Positions 26,095 through 39,000 of a stretch of 64,000 nt of DNA are shown one piece after another. Origin of the DNA: Gorsachius magnificus. Its lineage: Eukaryota > Chordata > Aves > Pelecaniformes > Ardeidae. The notes under the pieces were generated by a model. The model searched no databases. It saw nothing but the letters and a program-made list of their open reading frames with translations, and was not told the DNA's origin. A program made the translations under genes and the position numbers. The stretch covers positions 12,074,984 through 12,138,983 of the forward strand of contig CM067082.1 in the NCBI GenBank assembly GCA_034008185.1, written 5' to 3'. Position 1 is the first letter of the stretch. Each line of letters opens with the position of its first letter.

Positions 26095-29000
26095 CATCCC
26101 CAGCATCACCATGCTGCTTAGCCTGGGTGATGGGGATTAAAACTGAAGGCTGCGAAATTGAGCTGTTATAAGCCCTTTGGGCTGCTTTGGTGCAGCTTCA
26201 TTCCAATCACATGTGGAAGGAAGGGGGAAAGCTGATTAAGTGTCTGTGCTTTAGTGCTTAACTCCTTCAGTGCTTGATGATGAAACTACTGACTTATTTG
26301 TAGAGGATAAAACTCAGGGCAGTTCTACCCCTCTCCACTCCCACTTCTTTCCCTCCCTCTCTACCCTCTTCGTGCATAGCCTTTCCTTCAACCATCTGCC
26401 AGTAGGCCTGACCCTTCAAGATGCTAAATGCCTTTGACATCTACTTATCAGCAGAAGTTAAGAGTATTTAATACTATTAAGAAGGAGCCCACAACTTTCA
26501 GGACATGACCATGTAGCTCTGAGTGTGATTAGTTGGTAGCGGAGAAGCGCAAGGATCTTGTTTTCCCTTCTCTGCCTGTTTCTCTTCAGTTGTGGCTCCT
26601 GTTGGTATTGCAGCGAGCTGCTTGCTTGCCTGGTGTGAGGCTTCATGGATTGGTAGCCAGGGCCCCTGGAAGGTGTAAGGGCGACATCTCCACTAATTTT
26701 AAGAAAATGGGTTTGATGTGCCTGGTGCCTTCTTAATTGATAGGAACTTGTAGGTGGGCTGCGGGAGCTCCTCCTTTGCTGGCAGTGTGTGGCTTTGAGG
26801 ACAGAAGATGTGTTTATTGCTGACTGGTCCATGGGAAGGAGGAAGTTTGCCACCCCAATTAAGGAGTCTGTACACTGGTGAGTGCTGGGACTCTTACAGG
26901 CAGATACCGAGCTATGCCAGCCCTCGTTGCAGGCTGCCTGGCTTCCCCTAAAGCCCACGGCAGAGCTCTCTATTACATCTGCAGTATGCATCAAGGTGGT
27001 AGAAGCAGGTTGCTGATGTGCAAGAGCATGTCTTGAGTAAGCTGTCCCTCGAGAGGGTGGCCTCTTGGCTGGGTGCTCCTGGCCGGGAGCGTCACAGGTT
27101 CTGCACCACGGCAAATGCAGCTGTGATGGGAAGCGGTGGGAGGGAGCTCAGGCTGGAAGGCATTGCAGGCGGGGGGTTTAGGCTGTTTCTTTTTTCCTTC
27201 CTTACCACAAAGCAATTTCCTCTTCAGTAGGGATTTCTTGTTTCCTTTTTTTTCTAATTTTTATGGTATGCAGCTGAGCTATAGCATTAGAGGGAAGGAG
27301 AGGACGTGCCTCCAAAGTTGTTGCACAATTCCCTCATTAAACAGGAGGGGAGGGGGGGTGAGGTGCTCCCTGCCTTGAATATTCCCTGAACTTGTTTTCA
27401 ACTCTTGAACTGGTCTCCCACGCAGGCAGCACTGTCAGATCTTTGTCCCGGGATCTGAAGTGGGTGAGCAAACACTGATTTGGAGGCAGTTTCTAATGCA
27501 AAAATTCCTTCTCCTTGAAGCACAATAGTGATGGGGTGAACTTGAAGATAAGCTTGAGTTCATTTAAATAATGGAAACTTAACAGTGTGATGTAAACTTG
27601 AAGCATAGTTAATGCCGTCTTCCCTGCAGTTGTTTACAGTTGGACCACAAATAGCAAAGTACTCCGCGTCCTTTTCGCCCCTGAGACAGGAGCAAAGTTT
27701 GTCGTTTAAGAATAGGTAGATACCAGCTTTTGATTAGCTGAGACTCTGTAAAGCAACTTTGCCACTGTAATCCAAATAGATTGTGGTGGGATCGTAGCTA
27801 GGAAAAACCTGTGAAAGGCTACTTCATCCTCACTTCAGGAGGAAAAATAACTTTTAAGGTGTGTTTGCATAACCCTAATACTGTTTTCTTAATGACTCCA
27901 GTGCTCTCATTTCGGGCTGTGAAATGTCTAAATCCAAAGGAGAGTTTAACACCAAGCACCCTTAGATTGCTATAGCTCAGGTGTCTGCACGAAGTGTTTT
28001 GGTTTCTTTTTTTTTTCTCCAATATGCAATCGAGTTGTACTCAAGTTACCGTGGTTGCCAAGCGGATGTGCAACCTTGCTTTGAGAGCGTAACTACCCAT
28101 ACCTAACTGTGGGAAGGTTAACATGTGGGTGCCTGCACACAGGTTTTACACAACTAGTAGGAGCTGCTAAAACCTGAAATGATCACTGAAATAGTCTGGA
28201 AAAGCGTGAAGGAGAGTCTCGCTGTTGTACTGACTGATCCGAGGCAACTGAGACTAGACCATGAGTAAATTCTGGCCGTGGTTTCTTTTGTACTGAAACC
28301 TTGTACATAACAAAGTTTATTTCACTGTGTAATATAGGTATGTAAAATAATATTTTCTTACAGATATTTTTGAAAGTAAAGAAAAAAATAATCCCTTCAT
28401 AACCTTGCATTGGAAATGAAGTCATTATGTGCATTATTTTCCAGTCCTCTGGACGGGTTTATTTTTCATTAGTGATCTAAAGTATATTCTAGGTCATAAA
28501 ATATAGAAACTGCTATAAATGTCAAATATTATGTATCTACAAGGTACTAAACAGTAAACCAGTTGTGAAAATATTTTTCCCTTGTGTCCGAAACATCAGA
28601 ACCATGGCACTTGGCCATTTCTCTCTTTCTGAGATACCCTCCATAGCCTGGCTTTGTTTCCTGTTCTTTTTTTCTTTTTTTTTTTTTTTTTTTTCCCCCC
28701 CCACTTTTGGGCCAAATCTGCTTGGGAATGGAGAGCAAAGCTTCTTTGACCAGCTGAAATCGTGTCTTGTGCTGATCTTGGTGCTTCTCTGTACCGGTCA
28801 TGCCTTTTGGGATAAATCCCCACAGGCATAGGGCCTTAGGAAAGAATCCCAGAGCTTGCACTGCCTTGCTAGGATGGGGAGTGAAGGGGGGAGCTTGCCC
28901 CACTGCAAAGCGGGGTCTGGCATGCATTCTGCTGCATTACAGAACTTACGTGCTCCTCTGACACCTGGGATACAGGTGTTCAGTATTTAAAGATGTTTGG

Positions 29001-31410
29001 AATCCTTAAATTTCTCTGCAAGCTATGTTTGAGGATTGATTCTGTCTCCTGCTATTCTGTTATGTGCAAAAGTAGAAGAGGGGGGAAGCCTGGAATTTTT
29101 TTATTTAGTCTGGAAGAGGGCTGCCTCCATATAGGGATTTCTTATTCCAGCAGATAAAGATGCAACTGTTTAATCTTTAACAGGCAGATCCTTTTTCCCT
29201 ACCTGTTGATTAGAAGTCTTATTAAATAAGTACTTCTAAACACCCCTGCAAACGTTTTGAAGCAATCTGGTTTTAAAGCCTGTAACGAGCTGGATGTGAG
29301 AGCAGGAATTGCTGTAGGAGCACATCACAATTCCTTAGTTTCTCGTCTTTGCTGTACTTCACTCAATTACTGACTAGGCTGGGATTTCTGGAGCTTGATT
29401 TTAAAGGAAAAGGTCTGCCAGGAAAACAGACTTTTTTTGTGTTTGTGTCTACTTCAAGGCTTTTGTGTAGGTCACAAAAGAGAGGGGAAAAGAATAGATA
29501 GAAGTGCTCCTCTCTGCAGCTTCTTTAATGTGTAGAAATTCAGGTGTGATCCTTCTGCAGAACTTCTGGTGCAGCAAAGGTTCTAAGCCTATACCGAAGT
29601 TTGAAGTTGTGAGTAGACCCTACCTTGAACCATTTGGAAAAAAAAAACAAAACAGTAAGACTGTTCATGTGCTTGAGGTTAAGTGTGTATTTGCGTTTCT
29701 TTGTGAAATGTCTTCATGTGAAATTACACACCTGGAATTTCAATCTGAGGTCTCTGGTGGAAGCGTGGAGGATCTGAGGTTGTGTAATCACTGGAGGTAA
29801 CAAGTAGTGCTGTGAAAGCCGTTTTTCAAAGGGCCTCTTGTCCAAGCAAGGCTCATGGAATCCAGCCCAAACTTTGGCCTTGGTTTCCCCCTGGGAATCC
29901 AGGAGCAGCACTGATTCGGTGGGAGAGGTGTATTACGCGGTAGTTGTGAACTAAGCTGATGATCGCGCTGCGGACTGTCCTCTGGTGTCTTTGCCTCTTG
30001 TCGTGCTTGAACTTTCCCTTGCGTTTCTAACATTTAAAGTTAATACCATTTGTTTTAAAAGCCCTTTGATTGTGCAAACACTTAATCATCTATATGAATT
30101 TACTCCTTTGGGCATACCTACTGCTACTGATAGGATGGCTGCTGTGAATATCATTATGCACATGTGAAGGCTGGCAAGACTAAGCCCCAGATGTGTAAAT
30201 GTAGCTCCAGCTAGGAAATGTAGAAGAGCAGTCTTATTTCCCCGGAGTATTGGTGTGTTTGATGCAAATAATGTCTTGAAAAAGGCTTTATGGTAAAACC
30301 TACAATTATCCCTTGATTGAGTAATTTTAAAAACACAATTTAGACATTCACCTTCCATGGCAGTGAACAAGGACATAAACTGAAGACTTATTTCACGTTA
30401 TCCCTGATTCTGTGTGAATGCTAAGTATTGACTACAGCACCTCTCTAGAATTCACATATTAGGCAGTGGCGGGGTAGGCAGGGAAAGTACCCAAAAGCTA
30501 ATTCAAAAAAATATTTTCTTACTTGGAAAAATATATTCTTCGGACTGAAGGACCCTAGATTATGGAAGAAACCTTTCAGTTGTTTTGTATAAATGAAATC
30601 CTAAGCAAACTTTCTAAGTACTGTTCATTTAAATTCAGTATTCCAATTTCAGTACTAAAATAGGTAATACTATGTGATGAATATATTTCAGATTTTGAAT
30701 GTAATGGTGGTTTTCTTTTTCTCTTCTCCTTTGGTTAAAAAAGGTCTGTCCTTGGGTGTGTGAAGTGTGTTGTCGAGTGGTTTCCCACCTGTCCTTCTCT
30801 GACAAGTAACAGCACCAACCATAATTCTAACAGCCATGTAGGAACAAATATTTTTTTGAAAGCAAAATTTTAATTTTATATAACAGATCAGAGACTAATA
30901 ACTAAGTAGAGGTAGGAAATACATTGTTTCCAACAGCAGTTTGTATTTGTAAGAAATCTACTCTTAATTGAGTATGTGTTGACTACTCTTATAGATCAAT
31001 GTGCAGTGGTAAGGCCAGGTGTATTGTATTATGGGCTTAGACTTTCAGATTAGATTTTTTTTTTAACTGTGGATAGAAAAAAATCGGGGTGATTTCTAAC
31101 ACTGGTGGCTTAGATGCTTCTTTTGCATTAATATTGAATTAGAAGCTTTCTTCAAATACACACTTGAAATTCCTCACACTGTAACACTTCATGGAATCAT
31201 CCACAATAACAAGTGTAATCACACTATGATTTTTTTTTTTCCACCATGAGCGTTTTCTGTAAGCTGTCTTTTGTCAGTAAATGTTGAATTGTTAGTGCAA
31301 ATATCTTCTTTTACTGAGAAAGAAGTACAGATCATTGATTGTACCATTTCCTTCAAAATGAAGGGCATTGCATAGTAACTAAAAAGAAATAAAAGATTTA
31401 TAGTATCTTT
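26095..31410 (+). other. LRATD2: LRATD2 long 3' UTR (predicted)
   Basis: About 5.3 kb after the stop codon contains no CR1 or other transposon that I recognise, is T-rich on the plus strand, and reaches its first canonical AATAAA only at 31,388. This fits a single long 3' UTR, as expected for this gene in other vertebrates. ATTAAA at 27,336-27,341, followed by a G-rich stretch, is a possible earlier site. A pyrimidine run (T20 then C8, 28,675-28,702) lies inside. The extent is inferred; no transcript evidence is available. Confidence 0.55.
31388..31393 (+). terminator. LRATD2: Poly(A) signal AATAAA for LRATD2 (predicted)
   Basis: A canonical hexamer is followed within about 40-70 bases by T-rich and GT-rich sequence (TTTGTTTTTTTG, GGTGTGGTTT), a typical downstream element. 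Cleavage would fall near 31,405-31,415. Confidence 0.5.
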
Positions 31411-33300
31411 TACAACCTTTCTCTTCTTTGTTTTTTTGAATGGTGTGGTTTCTCCCCAGCTTTTTTGAAAACTAATGATTTCTCATGATGGATGCATCAG
31501 ACACAAAACAATCAGTGTTTTCACTGACTTCACGTGTCAGATCAAAATCTAACTCTTTGTTCATGCTCTTAGTCCAAAGAGAGGGGAAGAATAATCTCTG
31601 TACAAGGCCAGACCATCAGCTGCTTAATAGGCAATAGCTGTATTAAATCCAATGAGGATCTGGCCCATAATTTAATTTAAAAGTGGAAAATGAATTCAGC
31701 AGAAGATCATATAGTATTAGTTGGCACCTGGGCTTGTCTTGTCTGCCAGCAACTGCTAAAGGAACAGATGCAGTGTCTGTGAGAGGGAGAAACGAGAGAA
31801 CATCAGAACTCATGGGGAGTTTTTGGAAAATCTGTACAACTGTTCAGTTTGTGTGATGTTTTGTCTCATGGAAGCTCCAGGGATGGAATGGGATCTATGT
31901 TCTATCCACACCAGGCACAGGGACATTTCTTACTGAAGGTGATAGGGGTCATTCATTGTAGTAAGACATTATAGCTGATGGGTAATGGTTCTTAATTCAT
32001 CAAAGCCTTCTACTGTGAGCACATCCACAATGACAAAAACAGTGATACAACAAACAAACTGTACTTCTCCCTGAGATCCTGACCAGAAAGAGCTATCTGA
32101 ATGTCACACAAAAGCGCTGAGCCAGCTCAAGCAAGAATACTTTGAGCGAAACCATCCTGAGAAAATTTAGCTACAACAAGATGAGACTTCTGCTGAAAGT
32201 ACCAGTGGAGATCTTAGCTCTTCTGTAGGTTACAGCTGTCCTTGACAGCCTTCTCACAGGTGTGACAGTGAGACAAATTCTTATAACAGAGACAGCAGCT
32301 TTTAAGGCTCAGGGCCACAGGTGGGATTCCACCATAATATTTAATTTCTAGCTCTGGCATGGACTTAGGTGACTTTGAACAAGATGCATGAGGCACCCAG
32401 CTGTGCTCTGTGTGACTGCAAGAGTGCCTGAATTTTCAGGTGTCTGATATTAGATCTGAAAAAGAACACGAAGAACCAAAAATTTGAGTTGGGTGACTGA
32501 ATCAACACCTGGAAATCCCTGCTCAGCTGCCACTGAGCACCAGAGGCCACTAAAGTGTGAAATGTGATTCCCCCCCCTTCTTTATTTATTTACTGTAGCA
32601 TTTCCAGAATCTTGAGGTTCTGGGCCTTTTTCTCACCCAGAAGTTTCTCCAAGTACATAAAGTAAAGCAGATTGTGACTTCTCTCACAGCCTGTGCCCGC
32701 TGGGAGGCAGATCCAGCAAGCAAGATCCTGTCTCACATCCCAGTGGTGGCTCCCAGAATGTATGTGACCTCACATGCCACAGAGGAGCATCTTAAAAAAG
32801 GACATTTGCACTGCCCTTTTATTTTAGGACACACCCAAGCTAGAAATAAGTTGATGTAAAATACACTAACAGGGACATGGACTGCAATGAGGTCCTGGCT
32901 GGCTGCTCTGTGCCACTGGACTTCTGCAGAGAGGTTTTCTCCTCAGTTCCCTCTTTTCTGCACTGTGGATCATTTCCAGCAGAGCGCTCTTGAAAGTCCT
33001 CACCCCACCAAAATCTGGAAGTGATAGGAAGGTTGAATCCCTGTCATGCCCAGGCAGAAGAATAAACTGATTTTCAGTCTTCCTCCATCCTGAAACTATG
33101 CTCAGATCTCTGGGATTCTGTATAAAGGAAGACAGCCCACCACTAACACCTTTGTCTTTATAAAGGAAGGTGTCCTAAGTTTTAATTTGCAAGAGTGGTT
33201 GCATTGTACTTTCTTCCTAAGAGCTCTGCACTGTAGCAGGATGCAGTTCCTGTTAGCCAAGAGTAACGTGCCAAAGCACTAGGAGGAGGTGGGGGGATCA
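31411..33300. other. Intergenic, nothing recognised
   Basis: Non-coding sequence. The phrase near 31,645-31,675, with 'aatgaggatctggccc', resembles an old amniote interspersed repeat of unknown class. No genes are seen. Confidence 0.5.
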
Positions 33301-33304
33301 GCAG

Positions 33305-33475
33305 ACTCACAGAATCACGGAAAATCCTTAAGGGTGGGAGTGACCTCTCGATATCATCTACTCTATCCCCTTGTTCAAAGCATGGGCAACTACAGCAGGT
33401 TGCTCAGGGCTGCATCCAGTCACATTTTTAATAACTCCAGTGATGGAGACCGATGACCCCTCCAAGCACCTTCCA
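33305..33475 (-). mobile_element. Old CR1 3' end (minus)
   Basis: CACAGAATCACGGAAAATCC, then 'gggagtgacctctcgatatcatcta' and 'gcaggttgctcagggctgc', are diverged CR1 3' landmarks. A T20-plus tract (about 33,487-33,507) lies beyond it. The copy is short and old. Confidence 0.7.
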
Positions 33476-33507
33476 CCTCTTACATGCTTTTTTTTTTTTT
33501 TTTTTAG

Positions 33508-34065
33508 TTTGAATTTTGTCAAAACTCCTTGATCATCCATTGCACCTTTGCTTGACTTCTTGCACATAGGGATGGACCATTCTCGAGTTTGGAGGAGGAG
33601 ATTGATGAACAACCAGGAGTTATGGACCTCCTCTCCAGGACTATGTCCATGGGATTCTTCAAAGCAGGTCCCTGAGCAAGCCAAAATCTGCTCAGCTGAA
33701 GTCCAGGTTGTGATCCTGCTATTTGCCTTGTTCCCATCTCTGAAAATTGTGAACCACATTAACTTGTGGTAATAAGCACAGACTCTGCCTGTCCCTCCTT
33801 CAGTACAGCTGGAGGATCAGGCTCCCCTTGTATCCAGGTCTCAGAGAGGATCCAGTCAACCTCCTTTTCATCATCTCTGATTCTGCACAGCCTGCTGACC
33901 TGCTGCAGCTCCTTTACTTGGTGGCATGGATCCTTCGCCAGCACACACTTGCAGACAAGGAGCCCATGTTCCCCAGCCCCAGCAAGAAGCCCCAGGAACT
34001 CCCCGCAGCCTGAGGCCTGCAGAGCTGCATTCTCCCTGTGGTGAGGGCCCAAACACCCCAGTTGT
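33508..34065. other. Unassigned, possibly repeat-derived sequence
   Basis: Lies between the old CR1 piece and the LTR-like relic. Overlapping ORFs on both strands (33.76-34.14 kb) show no recognised domain. Wording such as 'ctgcagctcctttacttggtggcatggatcc' (split here across positions 33,903-33,933) looks like diverged transposon sequence, but I cannot name the family. Confidence 0.3.
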
Positions 34066-34067
34066 TT

Positions 34068-34990
34068 TCGCGCTCCTACTGAGAAAATAGGGTGGAAAAG
34101 CTCATGGGTCAAGATACAGCCAGGGAGATCACTTACCAATTACTGTCATGGGCAAAACAGACTTGAGATAGGGAAAATTAAGTTTATTGTCAATTAAAGT
34201 AGATGTGAATGGTGAGAACAACAGACAAAAATTAATAAAACACTCTCCCCTCACTCCCCCACACATGCCAAGGGGCGCAGGGGTGGGCTGGGGGTTGCGG
34301 TCAGTCCCTGCCAGCCCCTGGGGGCCGCTCCTCCCTCCTCAGCCGTCTCCCTGCTCCAGCGCGGGCCCTTCCCCGGGCTGCAGTCCCTCAGGGACAACCT
34401 GCTCCCGCCTGGGCTCTCCACGGCCGCAGCTCCTGCAGGAAAGATCCCCCTGCTGCGGCCTGGGGCCCTCCCCGGGCTGCAGGCTGGGGCTCTGCTCCAG
34501 CGGGGTCTCTCCAGGGCTGCAGGGGATCCCTGCTGCGGGCCTCCTCCTCCCCTCCTTGCCGCCGCTTTTGCCCCCGGCACCCCCAGCTTGGCTGAGGGGC
34601 TCAGCTGTGCCCTGCGGTGGGGCCCTTGGAGCCGGCTGGGACCGGCTGTGTCCGGCACGGGGCAGCCCCAGCCTCTCCCCTCAGGGGCCGCCCTGCAGCA
34701 CCCATGCTGCCAGTGCCTGGGCACGGACACCCGGTACAACCCCTCAGGAGCCTGGACTGAGAAATGCCCTAATATTGCATGGCCAGTTGCTTCAGGGGGT
34801 GTGGGGGACCATGCCCTGTGGCACCTGACCACCATTGCTGAGCATCTCTGTGTGTTGCTCTGAGCAGAGCTTCTGGCCCCTTTTGTGCAGGCTGCTGCAT
34901 GGTGGCCGCGGGCTGCCAGCTGTATGCCTGGCCCAGCAGTTACATAGGCCTCTCCCTAACACTGGCTGAAAGGGTGCTTGACCCTCCTGG
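34068..34990 (-). mobile_element. Endogenous retrovirus LTR-like relic (minus)
   Basis: Read on the minus strand, a GC-rich block with imperfect internal repeats (units around GGGCTGCAG and GGGCCC, 34,330-34,560) is followed by an AT-rich part with AATAAA and then a 'ctgttttgcccatgaca' stretch (34,147-34,163 in plus coordinates). I associate this order with LTRs of avian ERVL-type endogenous retroviruses. No gag, pol or env frame is present, and the long plus-strand frame across the GC-rich block is a composition artefact. Both ends are uncertain, and the TG...CA termini were not located. Confidence 0.5.
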
Positions 34991-36000
34991 TCGGGACTCA
35001 GGTGGACATGAAGAACTCAAAGCACCCGTTGGTCAGGAAGAGCTGGAAGAGCTTTTTAAAGGGTTTGGAGCTTGCTAGAAACTCACGTCAAATGGGCAAT
35101 GAGACTCATTTGTCTCACCCTGGGTCACTAAGGGCTGTGGTCAGTCCCTGTGTTGGAATCAGAATTTGTTAATTGTATCAAGTTCATCAGTGGAAATTAA
35201 CCGGGACCGTTAATAACAAAGTTAAATGAGGATCGAATAAAGGTCTGGGCTTTCTAGTTTTTCCTTGCTCCTGAGCTTCTTCCATCTTGTCCTATTAAGA
35301 ACAAGCATTCTGGGACAAGCTCTGCTCTTTCTGTACAGTGGTTAGTGCAATGAGGTCTCAAGGTGTTTACGTAGTATTAATCAAGTCAATCACCAGAGGG
35401 CACAGGAAATGAAATGAGGATGTTCTGGACCATGAAATAGATGACTCACATCCCTGGAAAAGGTTTAATTGAGCAAAACAGGTACACAAAATGTACCTGG
35501 CTCACCACAGAAATTGTACAGAGGAAGATGAGCCTCCAGAGAGAAGGATCAAGGCACCCTGACAGCACACAGAGAAATGTGTGCAGTGCTTATGGAAGTC
35601 ATGTCTGTGGAGAGTAAGCCTCCATACACAACTCATCCAGCTCCCATAGAAGGCAGCTGTGGGCACTTCTGCCTCTTGAAAATGTAGCTCAGGCAGATAC
35701 TACAGAGACTCTTTGAGCCTGACCGTCATTGAACAGCCCACCATGGGACTTGGTCTCCTTGGCTTACTTATAGCTGTGGTGCTGTGCATATCATATGGAA
35801 GAGATAAGGCCTGTCACTGTCACTGAAAATCCTGAATTGCTGGAAGACCTGAGGCTTTGGTGTTCCATTCCTCCAGGAAACACTGTATCTGCAAGACTTT
35901 CAGCTACTTGAAGGCACAGTTTTCTTGTTCCCGGCTGGTAGTGTTCTTGTGCTTTGATACGATGGGTCAAATACTAACTGATCCCGAGAATACGAATGGC
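34991..36000. other. Intergenic with CTCF-like motif
   Basis: Non-coding sequence. CACCAGAGGGCAC at 35,391-35,403 closely matches the CTCF core motif. Nothing else is recognised. Confidence 0.45.
35391..35403 (+). promoter_or_regulatory. CTCF-like motif
   Basis: CACCAGAGGGCAC fits the central part of the vertebrate CTCF consensus. It lies about 4 kb past the predicted LRATD2 transcript end, a plausible place for a domain boundary. The match is by eye only. Confidence 0.35.
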
Positions 36001-36007
36001 TCTGGCC

Positions 36008-36095
36008 CTCAGTGCTGGTTAGAGCATTTGCTCAAGTTCTGTGTTCAAGACCATGCTCTGGATTAGGCACAGCAGAGGTTTGAACCTACTTTCCA
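36008..36095 (+). repeat. tRNA-like SINE relic
   Basis: An A-box-like AGTGCTGGTTAGAGCATTTG (36,010-36,029) is followed by a B-box-like AGGTTTGAACCT (36,077-36,088). Spacing is slightly wide, which fits a diverged tRNA-derived SINE head rather than a tRNA gene. Confidence 0.4.
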
Positions 36096-36099
36096 GGCA

Positions 36100-39000
36100 A
36101 ACACTTGAGCTGCCCACTTATCTGCAAGTGTGGGCGTGAGTATCTCATTTCTTCAGTTTGCAGTGAGGGCTGAAGAACCCAGCTCCAGGAGACAGATTGT
36201 AGCACAGAACACCATGGCTGAGTGTGCACACCAGTCTGCCCCACAACTGTACATTTCCCTCTTCTGCACATCCCTTTCATAGGTATATTGCTTTCTTGAG
36301 GAGCTCAGGAGCAAAAGCACAGGAAACACAAAGAGGATAAAACACAGCATCAAAGGTGTTTCCATAGAGTAACACCTCTGGCTCTCAAGGATATGCTCCT
36401 CATTGTGTACGCAGTGCTGAGGTTCCCAGCAGAGCAGCCTTCCCCCATTGGACACAACCAACAGCTCTGGTGAATGCATTGTAAAGAAGGCAGGTGTGCC
36501 CACAGCTCCCGGGCATGCACACATGGGTGCAAGATGATGTTTGGAGGTGTTGGACCAGATCTTCTAGGCCCAGAAAGACTAGGACTTAGCCACCTTAGAT
36601 CTCAGTGGACCAGACTTTTGTTGGTTTTACTCTTATTACAAAATACAGATATGATTAAAAGACATACCCAACTATTAAAAAAGTATTTTCTGATTATCCC
36701 TAAGGGTAAAATAGTTTATTCTTTCCATGCGCAGATCTGTATTTGCCCACCTTCAATAGGCCCTAACGCAGGTTTATGTGTTTACAGCCCTTGCGTGCCC
36801 AGATGCATCTCAGTTCCCCAAGTCTAATGAGTTCCCATCACATGAATTAATTATACTACAAAGCACAGGAAAGAAAGCCATTAAATCTTAAATTAAGTTA
36901 TTAAATTAAAATATTACTGCAGAAATTCAATAGCAGCTTGTAGCCCGTGGGAAGTGACTCTGCAGGGAAAAACACCATTTGCAGGTGAGGTGGCACTCGG
37001 AGCACCTTATCATATTCATAGGGAGGAGGTGCTGACCCCTGCAGAGAAGCTGCAATTATAATGAGTCTCTTATCCAGGAAAAAGCAGTTATCCCAATACA
37101 TTTGTGATGGAAGCTGAGGTACTAAATAAGATGCTAGCAGGATATAAATAATGAGGTGGTACATGGCCGCGTGTTGGAACTGAGCCACTAGAGCAAGATA
37201 ATGGCAAAGGCAAAAGCTTAACTTTCATTGCGCAGTTCCTGTGGGAAAGGGGGTGGGAGGATAATGCCACATGGAAAGCTGATTCCTCAACTTGCAGTGA
37301 GTAACATAACTCCGTAGCCCTGCTTGTCTTTGTTCAGAGCCGGAACAAGCAGAGTTGAATTACTGCAGAGGTCTAACCCTAGGTGCAAGGCTAGATTCCA
37401 GCTGAATGTGCTCCCAAAGTCTAAACATACAAAGGCCATTTCTGGCTTCACATAACTAAACCCATGCTGAGAAAGGGAAGAAGCTGCTGAATGCATGGGC
37501 CTAGATTCATCAAAGAATTTAATCAATGTCCCACTGAAAAGGGATTTGAACTTATGCATGACTGCTCTGATAGCCTGAGACTATCAGAGTATACATTATT
37601 TTGTATTTTATGGTGGTTTCCCTGTTAACATGCAAGGCATAACTCATATTTCTAATTAAACATTTTAATATAATACAGCTTGTAAGTGTCTCATGGTACA
37701 GCCTAGTAATGACACAAGGCGGGGTTTTAAAAAGGAGCAGTGATTTTTTAACCACCAACGCCAATGCTTTTTCAACACAATTCTGCTCTGCCCTTCCCCT
37801 CTACTGCAAAACCTATGGAAGGAATTCCTAACAGGACCATCAGTCAATTTATACATCATTGTACAGCAGTGTGTTTTGTGACAGGTTTGCTTAAATACCT
37901 TTCACTGAGATAAAGGAGTTGCAAAGAAAAATGGCACTATTGTGAATTTTCCCTGTTTTGTAACTCTATACAGCCAGATTTACAGATTGCTGGAATGCTC
38001 TACTGCTTTGATTAAGGGACAAAGAATTAAGTAAACTTCTCTGCTGATTTCAACGGAGGAAAATAGTCACTAATAATCATGTTTCGTTTTACAGCACATT
38101 ATTAACTGGCCTGGCCTCTAACAAGCTAAATCTAAAGCCCAGTGAAATCAAAAGAAGACTTTCCACTGACAGTTGATCAGGGACATATTGTGATCAGCTG
38201 ATCATCGACGAACTGCAGCAGAGAAGTGAGTGACTTTTTTGAAATCAGATGGCAGCTAATGCCTTATAACTACTCTGAGAAGTATCGCGTGGCATTCCCC
38301 TTATAACAAATTAGGTACGTGAGAGCAGTGGGCTTCTTGCTAACTGAAAGGCTGAGGGTTTTTGAAGTCTCTGATGAGCCTGTGAACTCCCCTCTGACCA
38401 TGATAAAAAGGGACATCCCTTCTCAGCCTGCATTAGAAACCACGTACCCCACACAGTCACATTTATAGACCATAGCTCTCCATAATGAATGTAACATATT
38501 TAATGTTCCAGTTGTCCCATAATACACCATAATGAGGAACGAAGAGCTGGGGCTGGGAGGTGGCCCTGACCACCAAGTGGCCCCAACATCCCAGGGCCAT
38601 CATGGGTTTGATCTTTCTAGGGATCTGCTTAGAAAGGAAAAGTACTCCTTTAGCTCCCATCCAAAGTGCTCCCAGACACCGAGGAATTAAAATAAACCCT
38701 CTGTTCTCCTTTCAGTTTTGGCTTTTCCTAGATTCATAGCTAATTGCTCTGACCAGCAGTTTTCCTCAGGGAATCATTATTAGGTCTCCCTTAGCCTCCT
38801 TTTTCAGCCAGTTCCCCTCCCCTGAGCTGATGGTTTCTGCAGCTTGAAAAGGTCTGTCCACAGGCTTTGCTTTAGCTCAGTAGCTTCCATCTTCTCTCGA
38901 AGCATCGGCAGGGTTAACTCACAGCTCAGTAGCTCTGACAGAGCTATTGGAACAGTAGCATTGTTGCTGGAATAAAAGCATTGCGAAAAAAAATGGTTCT

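Noticed and set aside
26458..27114. A 218-codon minus-strand frame in the LRATD2 3' UTR
   Set aside because: Composition looks random, no domain is seen, and it has no promoter or poly(A) context on that strand.
34187..34828. Frames of about 200 codons on both strands in the LTR-like relic
   Set aside because: Pro/Gly/Leu-rich low-complexity translations of a GC-rich repeat; no retroviral protein motif.
36008..36095. Functional tRNA gene
   Set aside because: A- and B-box-like motifs are present, but no paired acceptor, anticodon and T arms can be drawn. A SINE relic fits better.
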